The notes: a model not told the origin generated them from the letters alone. Positions 34,501 through 46,889 are shown, counted from the first letter of the stretch. The stretch: 64,000 nt of DNA from Amyelois transitella (GCF_032362555.1 NC_083534.1:4330001-4394000), one strand, 5' to 3'. Translations and numbers: made by a program.

Positions 34501-37500
34501 AAGCCAAGATTATAAAAGCCTATCCCTTAGTCGCCTTATACGATATCCGTGAGACAGAGATGAAGTGGTCCTATTCTTTTATTATATAGTTTGTTACCGC
34601 TTCTTCTGCACTGACGCCTTGGAAGCGGCAGGAAACTTGGTTTTAAGTTATTTATTTGACGTCAACCAATGTTGTGAAACCAAACGTTTTGACAATTTTA
34701 AAGCGATATGAAGTATCCTATAATAATGAATTAAAATTTAGAATTTTATACTGGTGCCGGGAACCACACGGCGCGGCGGCACAACCGTACAACAAAGTTG
34801 GAAGAAATTTCTCTAGAAATAAGTAGTGCCCTTGTACTGAATTTATCTTTAAGTTTTTTTTCTTATTTTCCTTGTTGTACATAAATATATAAATACATAC
34901 ATAACATATACATATACATACATAAAATCACGCCTCTTTTCCGGTGGGGTAGGCAGAGACTACCTCTTTCCACTTGCCACGATCTCTGCACACTTCCTAC
35001 GCTTCATCCACATTCATAACTCTCTTCATGCAAGCTCGGCGGTTTCGGGTACTTTTGACCTGACCCTTTGCCAGGACGTCCTTAATTTGATCAAAATATA
35101 TAAATAAATAAAGTTATACAAACATTTTTACATATATTTAATCTGTACATACCTTGCGACACCTCCGCTCTGCTCTTAACTTTGTTTTAGTTCCCGTCAC
35201 GTTGTGTAGATGTCGCTGTAAATAATTTTTAGATTCGCAAACGCGACCCCAACATAGTCGGTGCAATCAGTTACCGACCTTACTGCTTCAGCGCTCAGGA
35301 TTACGACGCTGAGTGTGGACCAACAAACCCTAGGTGAGGAGAACATCTTCCATATCAATACATATAATCACGTCTATATCCCTTGCGGCGTAGACAGAGC
35401 CGGCAGTCTTGAAAAGACTGATTGATAGGCCACATTGTGCTATTTGGCTTTAAGATACAATTGAGATTCAAATAGTGACAGGTTGTTAGCCTGTCCCTTA
35501 GTCGTCTTTTACGACATCCATGGGAACGAGATGGAGTTGTCCTGGTTCTTTTTTTTATTGGTGCCGGGAACCACACGGCAATCCATATCAATCAATCCAT
35601 AAAAAAAAAATCATATTTTTTTATTCATTAAAATTGATAATGATATACATGAGATTTTTATAGTAAAAAAATCAATTTTTTTTAGGATTGATGAAAATAT
35701 TCCTTTTTTTTAGGATTGATAAAAGAGTAAATAATTTTTTTTAGGATTGATAAGAAAAAATATTTTTTATTATGAATTGACATTTTCAAATAGATTTATG
35801 TACAGAGTTTATGGCAATTTAAAATAGATTTATTTACAGAGTGTACTTAATTTCTATCTGAATCTGTATGTATGTATGTCCGTCTGTCTGTCCGCATAGA
35901 CACGGCGAGAACCTCGCATTACTTTATATCAGAGAGTCCCAAACTTATTTTGTCTACTGCCCACTTTGAGAATAAATATTTTTCTAGCGCCCCCATTTTT
36001 TCACCTATTTAAAAACCTCTATAATTTCAAATTAGTTTAATTAATTATTATTAATTATTCTGGGTCTCTTACCGCCCCCCTTGAGACCTGCAGCGCCCAC
36101 AAGGGGGCGTTATCGCCCACTTTGGTAAAAACTGCTTTATATGTACAGAGTGTACTAAATCTGTCTGTATGTCTGTCTGTCTCCCCGTCACAGACACGGC
36201 GAGAGCCTCGCATTACTTTATATGTACAGAGTGTACTGAATCTGTCTGTCTGTCTGTCTGTATATGTACAGAGTGTACTGAATCTGTCTGTCTGTCTGTC
36301 TGTCTGTATATGTACAGAGTGTACTAAATCTGTCCGTCTGTCTGTCTCCCCGTCACAGACGCGGCGAGAACCTCGCATTACTTTATATGTACAGAGTGTA
36401 CTGAATCTGTCTGTCTGTCTGTCTGTATATGTACAGAGTGTACTGAATCTGTCTGTCTGTCTGTCTGTCTGTATATGTACAGAGTGTACTAAATCTGTCC
36501 GTCTGTCTGTCTCCCCGTCACAGACGCGGCGAGAACCTCGCATTACTTTATATGTACAGAGTGTACTGAATCTGTCTGTCTGTCTGTCTGTATATGTACA
36601 GAGTGTACTGAATCTGTCTGTCTGTCTGTCTGTCTGTATATGTACAGAGTGTACTAAATCTGTCCGTCTGTCTGTCTCCCCGTCACAGACGCGGTGAGAA
36701 CCTCTTGCTCCACGCGGCGCTGCGCTGCCTGGACGCGCTTCACGCGCTGGCGTGGCGGCGCGCGGCGCGCTGCTGCGGCGTCAGCGCAGTACTGCTACAC
36801 AAGGACATCGTTAGCCCGTCAGTTTTGTATATATATTTATTTATTTACTAGAGGCCGCCCGCGACTTCGTCCGCATGGAAACCCTATCAATCCCGCGGGA
36901 ACTCTGGGATAAAAAGTAGCCTATGAGTTATTCTGGGTCTTCAGCTACCTACATACCAAATTTCATGGTAATCGGTTCAGTAGTTTTTGCGTGAAAGAGT
37001 AACAAACATCCATACATCCATACAAACTTTCGCCTTTATAATAGTAGTAGGATTTATTTATTTATTTATTTATTATACACATAACAGAACACAACTAAGT
37101 ACGATCGCGTTCATATCTGCAGTCATAGTTTTAAAATTCTTACGGGTTAAAATAGCGTGCACTGTGGTTCCACTAGATACACACACACATGCATATTTAA
37201 AAAGAATAAATATTCCTTCAAATGAATACGGTCTTCAATACCAATGATTACTAAGGAAAACAGTTTATTATTCTATGACATATAACATAACAAAACAGAA
37301 AGAGACGGTAATCAACGATGGCCGAACTGGCCCCGATAATTGCCGATCGAGATATCGTCGTCTCTCATTATTTGCATAAGATTTGCCTATAGAGGGAAGC
37401 CTGCGACTGCCAGACTTATGTCATTTCAATAAGGTTGAAAGTTTGTCTGCACACGACCCTAACATAGGTAGTGGTTCCTTTGAAAGTTATTGGGTAGCAA

Positions 37501-39844
37501 TTTTATTACTTCGTGTGAGCAAGTGAGATCTAAGATATATTAGATAATCTCGCTTGCTCACACTCGCTTGTTCTAGTTACTAGCGTTACTTGTGTGGCGC
37601 CATCTCTACGCCACTCGTCAACAACATCAAATCACACAACAACTGTCAATCATCTCGAAGAAATCGACGCTCTCAGCCAATAGCAGCGAAGAACCTAAAT
37701 CGCGCAAGCAAAGATTTCACGGATTGGAGCTATATATACAACCTCCGACTCAACATCGTCGGAGCCGCGGTTCCCCAGGCATAACACCTAGCCTGGCGGA
37801 AGATCTTCCCTTTGGTGGCGGTCGAGCCGAATCATCGCTCCCGCTACATTGGTGACCCCGACGTGATTGGAAGCAACCTTCTTCATCATCAACTCCAATC
37901 CTCAGCATCACTCCTCACTCTGCAAGCAGTCTCACAGCAAGCCAGCAACTGGGTATCGCAGCAGGTCCATCGCAGCCGACTCACCGAGCTTCCTGGTCCT
38001 GTCTCCACCCGCACTCACTCTCATCGACTTCGGCGACCGACGCATCTACCGCAGCCCACGCCTGGATCTCTTCGACGGCCGCTCTTCTCTCCAGCGTGGC
38101 AGCTCTGCACGACTTCTACCGGCGCCAACAAGTCGACTTCGCTCTCTACTGTCTCGACTCACCGCAGACTACGAGCAACGCAACGGCTCACTCCTGACTC
38201 ACTAGGACTTCGAGCAACTTCCGACTCACTGGAAGACTACTGACACTTGCAAGCTACCGAAGCACAGATTGCACAGCAAGATCAAGACTTCAGACCTCCG
38301 GTCTTGGGGGGGAGTACTGTGGCGCCATCTCTACGCCACTCGTCAACAACATCAAATCACACAACAACTGTCAATCATCTCGAAGAAATCGACGCTCTCA
38401 GCCAATAGCAGCGAAGAACCTAAATCGCGCAAGCAAAGATTTCACGGATTGGAGCTATATATACAACCTCCGACACAACATCGTCGGAGCCGCGGTTCCC
38501 CAGGCATAACACTTAGCCTGGCGGAAGATCTTCCCTTTGGTGGCGGTCGAGCCGAATCATCGCTCCCGCTACACTTGGATTCCGAAGTTATTCAAGGATG
38601 TTTTTTTTACTGACAATTTTTAATGTTTCAAGGTGCCATTTGAACTAAGTAACTGAATGACTAACTAACTGATATCTAAGAATTACAATACTCGTGTCTT
38701 CAAACACGGAAATCAGCAAGAAATATTAAACAAGAGGGAGCAAAATAAAACATTCAATAATTAAAATTAGTAAATTTTATTGAAACAGTTTACCTATAGT
38801 TTAATTACATATTGATGATTATATAAAGCTATACATATTTAGTATATTACACTAATTGTATTATCCACTTATCTCCTGTCATTAAGGTTACAGCTTAATT
38901 ATTCGTTTTCATAAAGAAAAGATATTGAAGCTGTCCTTAAAATACTATCCAAGTAATTAGTACTTTTAATATAAATTAGCAGAACCTTTCACGCACTATA
39001 TGGACTCGATGCACAGGGCAGTTGTCTTGCACAAATGATATTGTTGGCATATCATCAATCGGACAAATACACCGCACAGTTGGTAACATGGTTTCTTCCA
39101 GCACTTGCACATAATGAGCAGCTGTAGCGCGTCCTGCTATCCACACCTGTTCCCCAGGTCCAGCAGCACTCATCCAGCCCCACATATTTACAGATATGTG
39201 TCCAGACTCCATATTTGGCACAATATTTTTTTCTTCATACCGAGTTGCATTTCTTCGCCATAAATGAAGCCTACCGTGTTGTGATGACATAAACAAACTT
39301 TTCGTCCGTAAATATCGATTTTTTCCAGTCAAAATCCAAATACTGCCGAGCAAATTCTAAACGTCTTTGCTTATTTATTTCGGATAAATACGGCTTTCTT
39401 GCTAGCTGTCTGTGGTGTAGTCCCTCACGATGCAAACTCGACGAACAGTAACCACTGATGTGTCGAATTGTTCAGCAAATATTCTGGTCGGTATGAAGCC
39501 ATTATTTTCGTACTGTTCCACCATGGATCTCCGCTGTGTGGCTGTCGCTGTGTTGATTAGCGGACGACGGTCACTGCGCGGTCGACTTTTTACACTACCC
39601 TCTTCTTGATGGCGCGTTACCCAACGTTTCACCGCTTGTTGTTTATTGTGTTATTTGTGTGAATGTGTGAGTGATAGCAGCGGTGCAAGCTATAAAGTTT
39701 TGCGAACTATGACTGCAATTATGAACGCGACCGTACATATAATAAGATAAAAAAGAAATAATAGAAACAGATCTGGGTCGTGTTCCACAGGATGGGCTTA
39801 TGCAAAAAACAAACGGGGAAAGAGTTCCATGCGTTAAAATACAT

Positions 39845-39879
<35 letters not shown>

Positions 39880-41880
39880 ACGTCTGTAGAGTATAGTATA
39901 GTCACGTGTGTAGCCCCTGCTGCGGGGTGGACGGAGACAACAGTCTGGAAAAGACTGAATGGCCATGTTCAACTTTTTGGCTTGATGATGGAATTGTGAT
40001 TCAAAATTCAATTCAAAAATTGAAAATTTTTATTCATACATACATATAGTCACGTCTGTATCCCCTGCTGCGGGGTGGACCGAGACGACAGTGTTGAAAA
40101 GACTGATAAGCCACGTTCAAATTTTTGGCTTGATGATAGAATTGAGATTCAAATAGTGACAAGTTGCTAGCCCATGGCTTAGGTAATAGAAGAATTCCAA
40201 GTTTATAAGCCTATACCTTAGTCGCCTTTTACGATGTCCGTGGGAACGAGATTGAGTGGTACTTTTCTTTTTTTTACTGGTGCCGGGAACCACACGGCCA
40301 TCTTATCTTTGGTCTGTCTTGTTTTTGTCCTATATAAGAGTCTAACTAACTAATTACATAAATCATCGATTAACTAACTTATAATAAGCAAAAAATATGA
40401 ATACACCAAGAGCGCAGAGGTTTCCAGGAGTCCAAACAAGTAAGTCGCTATTAATTAATAACTTATTTACAGCATAGGTGTCTACTAACACTGGACGTTA
40501 AGGAATTTTGTATGAAAGCACCGATAGCCACCAGCTAAGCTTGAGCTCTATAAGCATCGCGTAAAACAACTTCCTTCTAATCTATATTACCCTGGTACTT
40601 TTCAAATTACTCAGCAAACACGCTAGGTGTCTACTTACTTTGGACGGTAAGGATTTTTGTATGAAAGTACCGATAGCCACCAATTAACTTCGACCTTTCC
40701 GATATTCTACTTTCGTCTAATCTATGTTATCCTGGTACTTTTCAAATAACACACTCATTGTTTTTGTGAGGTCTGCTTAAGATGGTCGGATTGATTTTTT
40801 ATATGAAAATACCGATAGCCACCAACTAAACTTGACCTCGATGAATCGCCTTCTTGTCTATGTTATCCTGGTACTAGAGTATTGTGTCTGGCTGTGTATC
40901 TGTTTTTGTCCTCTTATGTATGTATTTTCCTTGATGAAAATTCGTCTCACAGAAGCGAAGTCCACTACTGGAGGTCAATAGGCGTCCGCTGCGCCGGCTG
41001 GACGGTCAACAGGCCGCTGGAGAAGCTGTACTGGCGTGGGGTGCTCAAAGCTCCTTATTTGGCCAACACTCTGCTCGGGGAACCCGATGTGAGGGAATTC
41101 AAATTCAATTATTCATTATTATAGGATACTTCATATCGCTTAATAATTGTCAAAACGTATGCTTTAACAACATTGGTTGACGTCACATAAATTACTTAAA
41201 ACTAAGTTTACTGCCGCTTCCAAGGCGTCAGTGCAGAAGAAGCGGTAACAAACTGCACTGCATTTTCTTCTTGAGTGAGAGATAGTGTATACAGGGTGAC
41301 ATTTAAAACAACTGCATCCTTTTAAACATAGACTATACCCATGCTTCTGAGCCGTTTGAGCCTATTTTTATTTTAATTAAACGTCATCATTTTCACATTT
41401 AAAAACCCCTCAAAAACTACGTCACACGCTTTATTAAAAACCAATACTACAAAAAGAAATTAAAACTAAATATGTAAATAAATGTCTGAAAAATAAATTA
41501 TTTTTCTAGTATCAAGATCAAGTAAATGTATTTTGTATGTATTTACATACATACATATGGTCACGTCTATATCCCTCGCGGGGTAAACAGAGCCAACAGT
41601 CTTGAAAAGATACTGAATGGCCACATTCAGCTGTTTGGCTTAATGCTAGAATTGAGATTCAAAAAGTGACAGCACATCGCTGAAAAACAAGAATCCCTAG
41701 TTTGTAAGCCCATCCCTTGGTCGCCTTTTACGACAAAGGAGATGGCGTGGTCCCTATTCTTCAATGCCGGGAACCACACGGCACTATAATGATTAATTTT
41801 GTTTTTGTTTTTTTCTTTTCATATAGGTGCAAGACACAAAGCGGCAGTCATCGGAGAAGAATGAGGAAATTGTGGATTAA
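31521..41880 (+). CDS. GDE1: Glycerophosphodiester phosphodiesterase, GDE1 type
   Basis: GDE1-type enzymes are membrane proteins that hydrolyse glycerophosphodiesters to glycerol-3-phosphate and an alcohol. Eight exons join in phase: 31521-31820, 32165-32343, 32943-33048, 33818-33910, 35233-35333, 36689-36826, 40953-41088, 41827-41880; 1107 bp, 368 residues. Residues 1-50 hold hydrophobic segments. The GDPD active site is present: HRG (83-85) with APENT, the metal-binding pair E110/D112 in VELDVRSSRDG, and the catalytic HD at 125-126. Later marks are IIDVKGDD, LLHKDIVSPS and the C-terminal WRSIGVRCAGWTVN. The exon 6 donor (TTTT|GTATAT) is weak but is the only one in phase. Introns carry a LINE, a TRIM, a Tc1 relic and tandem arrays. 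A SINE follows the stop by about 30 bp; an AATAAA lies at 42567-42572. Confidence 0.9.
31962..35580. mobile_element. SINE and LINE copies in GDE1 introns
   Basis: SINE copies or parts at 31962-32060 (+), 32375-32460 (-), 32600-32830 (+), 33955-34205 (-), 34208-34340 (+), 34380-34580 (-) and 35360-35580 (-). A LINE tail lies at 34915-35095 (-). A different repeat (GGAAGCGGCAGGAAACTTGG) is at 34595-34740. Confidence 0.75.
33291..33770 (-). mobile_element. LINE 3' fragment in GDE1 intron 3
   Basis: Minus-strand copy of the same non-LTR retrotransposon as 15628-16263; the open frame (33308-33766) reads MYGSESWVWQKKHESRINAV and on through HVERMNESRLTKQIYKES to RRACMKRVMNVDEAKEVC, 152 residues without a break. 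It ends 48 bp upstream of GDE1 exon 4. It is the best-preserved copy in the window. Confidence 0.88.
35850..36688 (+). repeat. 165 bp tandem array reaching into GDE1 exon 6 acceptor
   Basis: Higher-order repeats with an exact 165 bp period: CCGTCACAGAC begins at about 36186, 36351, 36516 and 36681. Each unit consists of CTGT-rich tracts, three ATGTACAGAGTGTACT modules and a CCCCGTCACAGACGCGG segment. A more diverged module lies at 35880-35960. The last CGTCACAG is the functional acceptor of GDE1 exon 6 (36689), and the first 16 bases of that exon are repeated in every unit. The period is 55 codons, which keeps spurious ORFs open on both strands. Confidence 0.9.
37513..37563. repeat. 51 bp near-perfect hairpin
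   Basis: Arms GTGTGAGCAAGTGAGAT and ATCTCGCTTGCTCACAC pair with one mismatch; the spacer is itself partly palindromic (ATCTAAGATATATTAGAT). It lies just upstream of the TRIM element in GDE1 intron 6. It may be the end of a foldback element. Confidence 0.85.
37593..38573 (+). mobile_element. Miniature LTR retrotransposon (TRIM)
   Basis: Two 256 bp direct LTRs (37593-37848 and 38318-38573) start TGTGGCGCC and end CCCGCTACA and differ at about two positions (GACTCAAC/GACACAAC; ACCTAGCC/ACTTAGCC). The flanks repeat CTTG (37589-37592 and 38574-38577), a 4 bp duplication as in Ty3/gypsy elements. The 469 bp interior begins TTGGTGACCCCGACGTGA, a primer-binding-site region, and ends GGTCTTGGGGGGGAGTAC, a polypurine tract. 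It has no gag or pol homology; a 143-codon open frame over it has no recognisable domain. The low LTR divergence means a recent insertion, mobilised by an autonomous relative elsewhere. Confidence 0.92.
38976..39640 (-). pseudogene. Tc1-like transposase relic
   Basis: Minus-strand pieces of a Tc1/mariner-family transposase. 39632-39402 holds the helix-turn-helix part (RWVTRHQEEGSVKSRPRSDR; FAEQFDTSVVTVRR). After a frame break, 39353-38976 holds the catalytic part (LHLWRRNATRY; ISVNMWGWMSAAGPGE; FVQDNCPVHR, the DN motif). The catalytic core between the parts is disrupted and no terminal repeats were identified, so it is dead. It lies in GDE1 intron 6. Confidence 0.8.
39847..39876. repeat. TA microsatellite
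   Basis: A run of about fifteen TA units next to a SINE tail. Confidence 0.9.
39890..40305 (-). mobile_element. SINE copies in GDE1 intron 6
   Basis: Partial copy (39890-39995) and full copy (40035-40305). 38580-38970 before the Tc1 relic is AT-rich with no feature seen. Confidence 0.75.
40477..40876 (+). repeat. Three diverged tandem repeats, about 140 bp
   Basis: Three degenerate copies (about 40477-40624, 40625-40767, 40768-40876), each with TATGAAAnTACCGATAGCCACC near the middle and TATCCTGGTACTTTTCAAAT near the end. They sit directly upstream of GDE1 exon 7 (acceptor 40951-40952). No coding potential is seen. Confidence 0.8.
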
Positions 41881-43900
41881 TCGTGACCTGATTAGAGGTT
41901 AGTGATCATACATACATACATATGGTCACGTCTATATCCCTTGCGGGGTAGACAGAGCCAACAGTCTTGAAAAGACTGACAGGCCACTGCTAGCTGTTTG
42001 GCTTAATGATAGAATTGAGATTCAAATAGTGACAAGTTGCTAGCCCATCGCCTAAAAGAAGAATCCCAAGTTTATAATCCTACCCCTTAGTCGACTTTTA
42101 CGACATCCATGGGAGAAAGATGGAGTGGTCCTATTATTTTTTCCATTGGTGCCCGGGAACCACACGGCACGGTGGTTTTGTTCCAAAGTCTTAGAAACCA
42201 CACGATAATAATTTAATTTAAATATGTAACTAGCTAAGTGCTAAGATATGACAATTATTAATTTCTCAACTGCTCAAACAAACAAACAAACTTACTTTCG
42301 CATAAATTTATAATATTACTTTATAAAATCTCATTTCTATCATAAGGCCAAATAGCTGAACGTGGCCATTCAGTCTTTTCAAGACTGTTGGCTCTGTCTA
42401 TCCCGCACGGGATATAGACGTGACCATATGTATGTATGTATGTTACTTTGTATTCAAACATGTTCTTTCAGAAAAATACATAAACATAGATATGTTATTT
42501 TCATATGTTTAAAATGAGACTTCTTTTTTTCAGACACCTGCCACATGAGACATCAAACACTAGTTAAATAAAATAAATATATACGGAACAAATTACACAG
42601 ATTGAGTTAGCCTCAAAGTAAGTTCGAGACTTGTGTTACGAGATACTAACTCAACGATACTATATTTTATAATAAATACTTATATAGATAAACATCCAAG
42701 ACCCAGGACAATCAGAAAAAGTTCGTTTCTCATCATGCCCTGGCCGGGATTCGAACGCGGGACAGCGTATTCTCGCTGCGCCACAGAGGCAGTCTTCTAA
42801 TAATTTTAGAATTTTTTTTAGACTTAATAATTACAAAGATTTTGTGCACAAAAAGCGCTTTAGAAATTTCTACTCGCGTGAAATGTTTCCGAAGATATAT
42901 GTACCTAATTATAATATGTTTAACGCCATTTATTAGGTAAGAAAAAATTGAGGGTAGATTTATAATAATTTTAGGTATATTTCGTAAGAATTATGGTAGG
43001 TAGCCGTAATATAACTTATTAATTCTAATTTGCTGAGGAAACCTTTCATTCCTACACGGTTATCAAAATTGTAACACGTTAATGTATTGAATTGATTCTG
43101 GCAAATCATACTTCTGATTTATAGACGTAGTAAAAGAGGTGGACGGAGTTATACTATACGCCAAAATGAAGCAACAATAATAGTCCACTGTATATATACA
43201 CGTCTCACGCACACACTCTCATTTATAGTATGACAGTACCGTCATAGGTTATCTCACGAAATAAGAAAATGCTGCAGTGCAGTTTGTCACCGTTTCATCT
43301 GCACTGACGCTTTGGAAACGGCAGTAAACTTAGTTTTAAGTAATTTATTTGACGTCAAACCAATGTTGTGAAACCAAAAGATATGACAATTATTAAGCGA
43401 TTTAAAGTATCCTGTAATAATTAATAAAAATTTTGAATTTGAATTTGGAAACTCACACATGCGTACAATGCCGCCATTACGATGCTTCACTTTTTTTTCA
43501 AGGCACACTACGTCCACATTTTTTTCTACGTCTATGGATCTGATTGTCATTATTCAGACTTTATTGACAGATGTTATGGCCGTTCGCCACAATTGTTAGA
43601 AGAATTCAAGTCATTTATCTAACGGTGCTTACAGATTATACATACATACATACGTATGATCAGTCTATATTCCTTGCGGGGTAGACAGAGCCAACAGTCT
43701 TGCAAAGACTAATAGGCCACGTTCGGCTGTATGGTTTAATGATAGAATTGAAATTCAAATAGTGACAGGTTGCTAGGCTGTCGCCTAAAGGAGGGAATCC
43801 CAAGTTTGTAAGCCTTAGTCGCCTTTTACGACATCCGTGGGAAAGAGATGGAGTGGTCCTATTCTTTTTTGTAGGTACTGGTGCCGGGAACCACACAACA
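41105..43900. mobile_element. Repeats after and within GDE1 3' end
   Basis: SINE copies at 41545-41785 (-, in intron 7), 41910-42168 (-, in the probable 3' UTR), 42330-42450 (+) and 43640-43898 (-). The GGAAGCGGCAGT-type repeat is at 41105-41270 and 43270-43445. 42800-43270 is AT-rich unique sequence in which I see nothing. Confidence 0.75.
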
Positions 43901-44835
43901 CAAATAGTTTACCAAAGAAATAAAAACATTTTCAAATAATATTATTACTTATTTAACCACATACAAGTCTTATGTATATTATAGACTAGCTGTGCCCGCG
44001 ACTTCGTCCGCGTGGAATAGTTATTTTGGGCATCATTGAAGCCCTCAAGGATGAATAATTTTCCCCGTCTTTTTTTCCACATTCTCCATTATTTCTTCGC
44101 TCCTAATAGTTGCAGCGTGATGTTATATAGCCTAAAGCCTGCCTCGATAAATGGTCTATTCGACGCAAAAATAATTTTTCAATTCGAACCAGTAGTGCCT
44201 GAGATTAGCGCGTTTAAACAAACAAACAAACCCTTCAGCTTTATAATATAAGTATAGTTAATGAATACTTATATAGATAAACATCCAAGACCCAGGCCAA
44301 TCAGAGATAGTTCCGTTTCTCACCATGCCCTGGCCGGAATTCGAACCCGGGACCTCCGGTGTCACAGACAAGCGCACTATTGCACCATAGAGGTCGTCGA
44401 CGTAAAAACGGGAAAAGAGATGGTCCTTTTATACTCTGGGACCATAAACAACACATAATTACATGTTTCTTAAATGCATTTAGTTAATTTTAATACGGGC
44501 AGCTAGTTTAATGAAGTTATCATTTTAAAAAAGTACAATTTTGTATATTTAAGTTTCTTTTTAAAGTAAATTATTAATAGTATATTTAATTTACTGTTTA
44601 CAATTTCGCGGTTATAAGTAGATTAGCTATATTTTGTAATCTAGTGTTTATAGTATATACTATTATATGTCATGAAGTATTATTTTTCTATGCCAAATAT
44701 GTTATTTTAATGACGCACAAAATGGCCGCTGTTAACGAAGCCTGCCTTTGCTGGAAACCAGGGTATGCAGGATCGATAAACTGCAGAGCTCAAATGTTCG
44801 ATTCGTTAGATTCAAATGGAAAAAATCTCAAACTT

Positions 44836-45150
44836 GTGGCGCCATCTCTACGCCACAAGTCACAACAGCCAATAACGCGACGCTACGTCCCGTGAAAATG
44901 ATGCAGTGTAGTTTGTTCCGCCGCGTCTTCTACACATGCGCTTTGGAAGCGGTAGTAGTTATTTAATTAGATTTAAGTGATGTGACGTCTATAAGTGATA
45001 CCTTGTATCCAATTTTGAAAATATATCTATTCTATTCTATCAACCAATAACAGTGAAGAGTGTAAAATTCTAAATCGCGCAACCAAAGATTTCACGGATT
45101 GGAGCAGATATACAAACTCCGACGCAACATCGTCAGACCCGCGGTTCCCT
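44836..45150 (+). mobile_element. Old solo LTR of the TRIM family, interrupted
   Basis: TGTGGCGCCATCTCTACGCC at 44836 and GATTTCACGGATTGGAGC at about 45090, ending CCGCGGTTCCC, match the LTR at 37593-37848 with much more divergence. About 150 bp of another repeat (TTTGGAAGCGGTAGTAGTTA... ending TATTCTATTCTA) is inserted in the middle. There is no second LTR nearby. Confidence 0.7.
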
Positions 45151-45669
45151 TAGCGTGCTTCGTCGAAATAGTAATAACTTCAAACTTATATTTTCATAAT
45201 ATGAGTATACAACAAGGTCTTAAATTTATCTATATGTATATATATTTTTTTAATATTGTGTTACCAGCTGTGGTTTTCAGCGAAGGCCGGCCGCGTAAGG
45301 ATCTCGTGTTAATGTTTTTGTCAAGATTTGTTTAAATATTAGAGGCTTTAATAAATATAATTAATTTTATCAACTCAGAGCATTTTTGTTTTATTTATTA
45401 GTAGGTACTATGCTTCTTTTTACACCTGGCTTAAGTCCCGGTTGCATCCTCACCACTCTGGAGAGGAGCCCGGGGTGTGCCTTTGACCATGGACCCTGGA
45501 TGTGAGTCAGGTTTTTACACGAAGCTACTCCCGTCTGACCTCCGCAACCTTTGCAAGGAAACCTTACCCGGATTTGATCGATCATGGTTACACATCCAGT
45601 TGCCTGAATGTGCAAGTTTCCTCACGACGTTTTCCCTTACTCTAAGAACACCGGTTAGCACTCAAACTT

Positions 45670-45930
45670 ATGTTCATTCATTCATATAGTCACGTCTATA
45701 TCCCTTGCGGAGTAGACAGAGCCGACATTCTTGAAGAGACTGATAGGCCACGTTCAGCTGTTTGGCTTTATGGTAGAATTGAGATTTAAACAATGATAGG
45801 TTGCTAGCTCATCGCCTAAAATAACAATACTAAGTTTATAAGCCTATCCCTTGGTCGCCTCGTACGACATCCGTGGGAAATGAGATGGAGTGATCCTATT
45901 CTTTTTTTTATACTGGTGCCAGAATCCACA
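45670..45930 (-). mobile_element. Abundant SINE, full copy
   Basis: Nearly complete copy. 45930-46880 after it is AT-rich; a 75-codon minus-strand ORF at 46602-46826 has no supporting features. Confidence 0.8.
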
Positions 45931-46889
45931 CCAATATGCTTTATTTTCCTCTGCAAAGGTTTTAAAGGAGACAGCTTCATGTAAAAATATGAAAAAGAAG
46001 GTTAAACACCTCAGACAGAGACTGGCCTTTAGAATATTATTTTAAATTGACATAGACTAGACTAGATCTATCAAATAACACTAGAATACTTAATTCTAAA
46101 TGAAAAGTGCGAGCGCACTCGGCATCTGAGGATGTTCCAATGAAAATAAAATGGCTTCATCTTTAAAAAAAAAAATTATTACTACATTTTTAAGAACAAG
46201 TTTTCACCCGCAGTGATTAACGCCATCTATAAAAAGCGACGAATTTAAATTTAACGCTATCTAACAAAAATACCGATTAAATTAGCACCGTCTACAGAAA
46301 AGAAACTAATTAAACGCGAGAAAAAAATACCTTTTTTCCACAACCTAAGAAAAATGTTTCTGTCATGGAATGTCCAAACGTGTACGACTAATTTATTTTA
46401 CAAGACTTATTTCGGAGGCATTAACAAAATATTAACGTACATAGGTAATTTCTCTGTCATATAGGTTTTACTACATACTTAAGACTACAGACTAACGTTT
46501 TCCTTAAAACTTATCATCACCATTTGAAGTAAACAATGATATTTTGCACCACGACTTATGTATTGTCCACGTCTACACATGCAGCAAAAACAAAACGCAA
46601 CTTAAATTTGACGTTTATTTGACAGTAGTTTGACAGCTATCGAGGCCACCATCTCGGCTCGACCCGAAGGAAGAAAAATCGAAATAAATGCAGGTCCTTG
46701 GGCCCCAACATCTGTAAAAATAATTAAACAACATCGAATATAAAGTGAAGTATCAGTTATATTATTTATGAGCACGGCATCAGAAACTATGCTTTGAATA
46801 ACGCTTGGAAATAGTTTGATTAACACCAGTCGAGACTGTCATGAGACCTACACTTATGTAACATTTTTGTTTGTGAAATAACATATTAT

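Noticed and set aside
36055..36697. Long ORFs on both strands (162 and 191 codons) with LSVCLSVYVQS and TDRQTDRFST repeats
   Set aside because: They exist only because the 165 bp tandem unit is a multiple of three; the products are low-complexity repeats of CTGT tracts.
37812..38243. 143-codon ORF inside the LTR element
   Set aside because: It runs across the LTR and interior, has no gag, protease or reverse transcriptase motif, and reads as Ser/Thr/Pro/Leu-rich chance sequence.
44644..44966. Overlapping plus-strand ORFs near 44.7 kb
   Set aside because: They read through an old LTR and an inserted repeat, with no conserved motif.
46602..46826. 75-codon minus-strand ORF upstream of DLST
   Set aside because: No signal, domain, splice support or neighbouring exon; length is within chance for AT-rich DNA.
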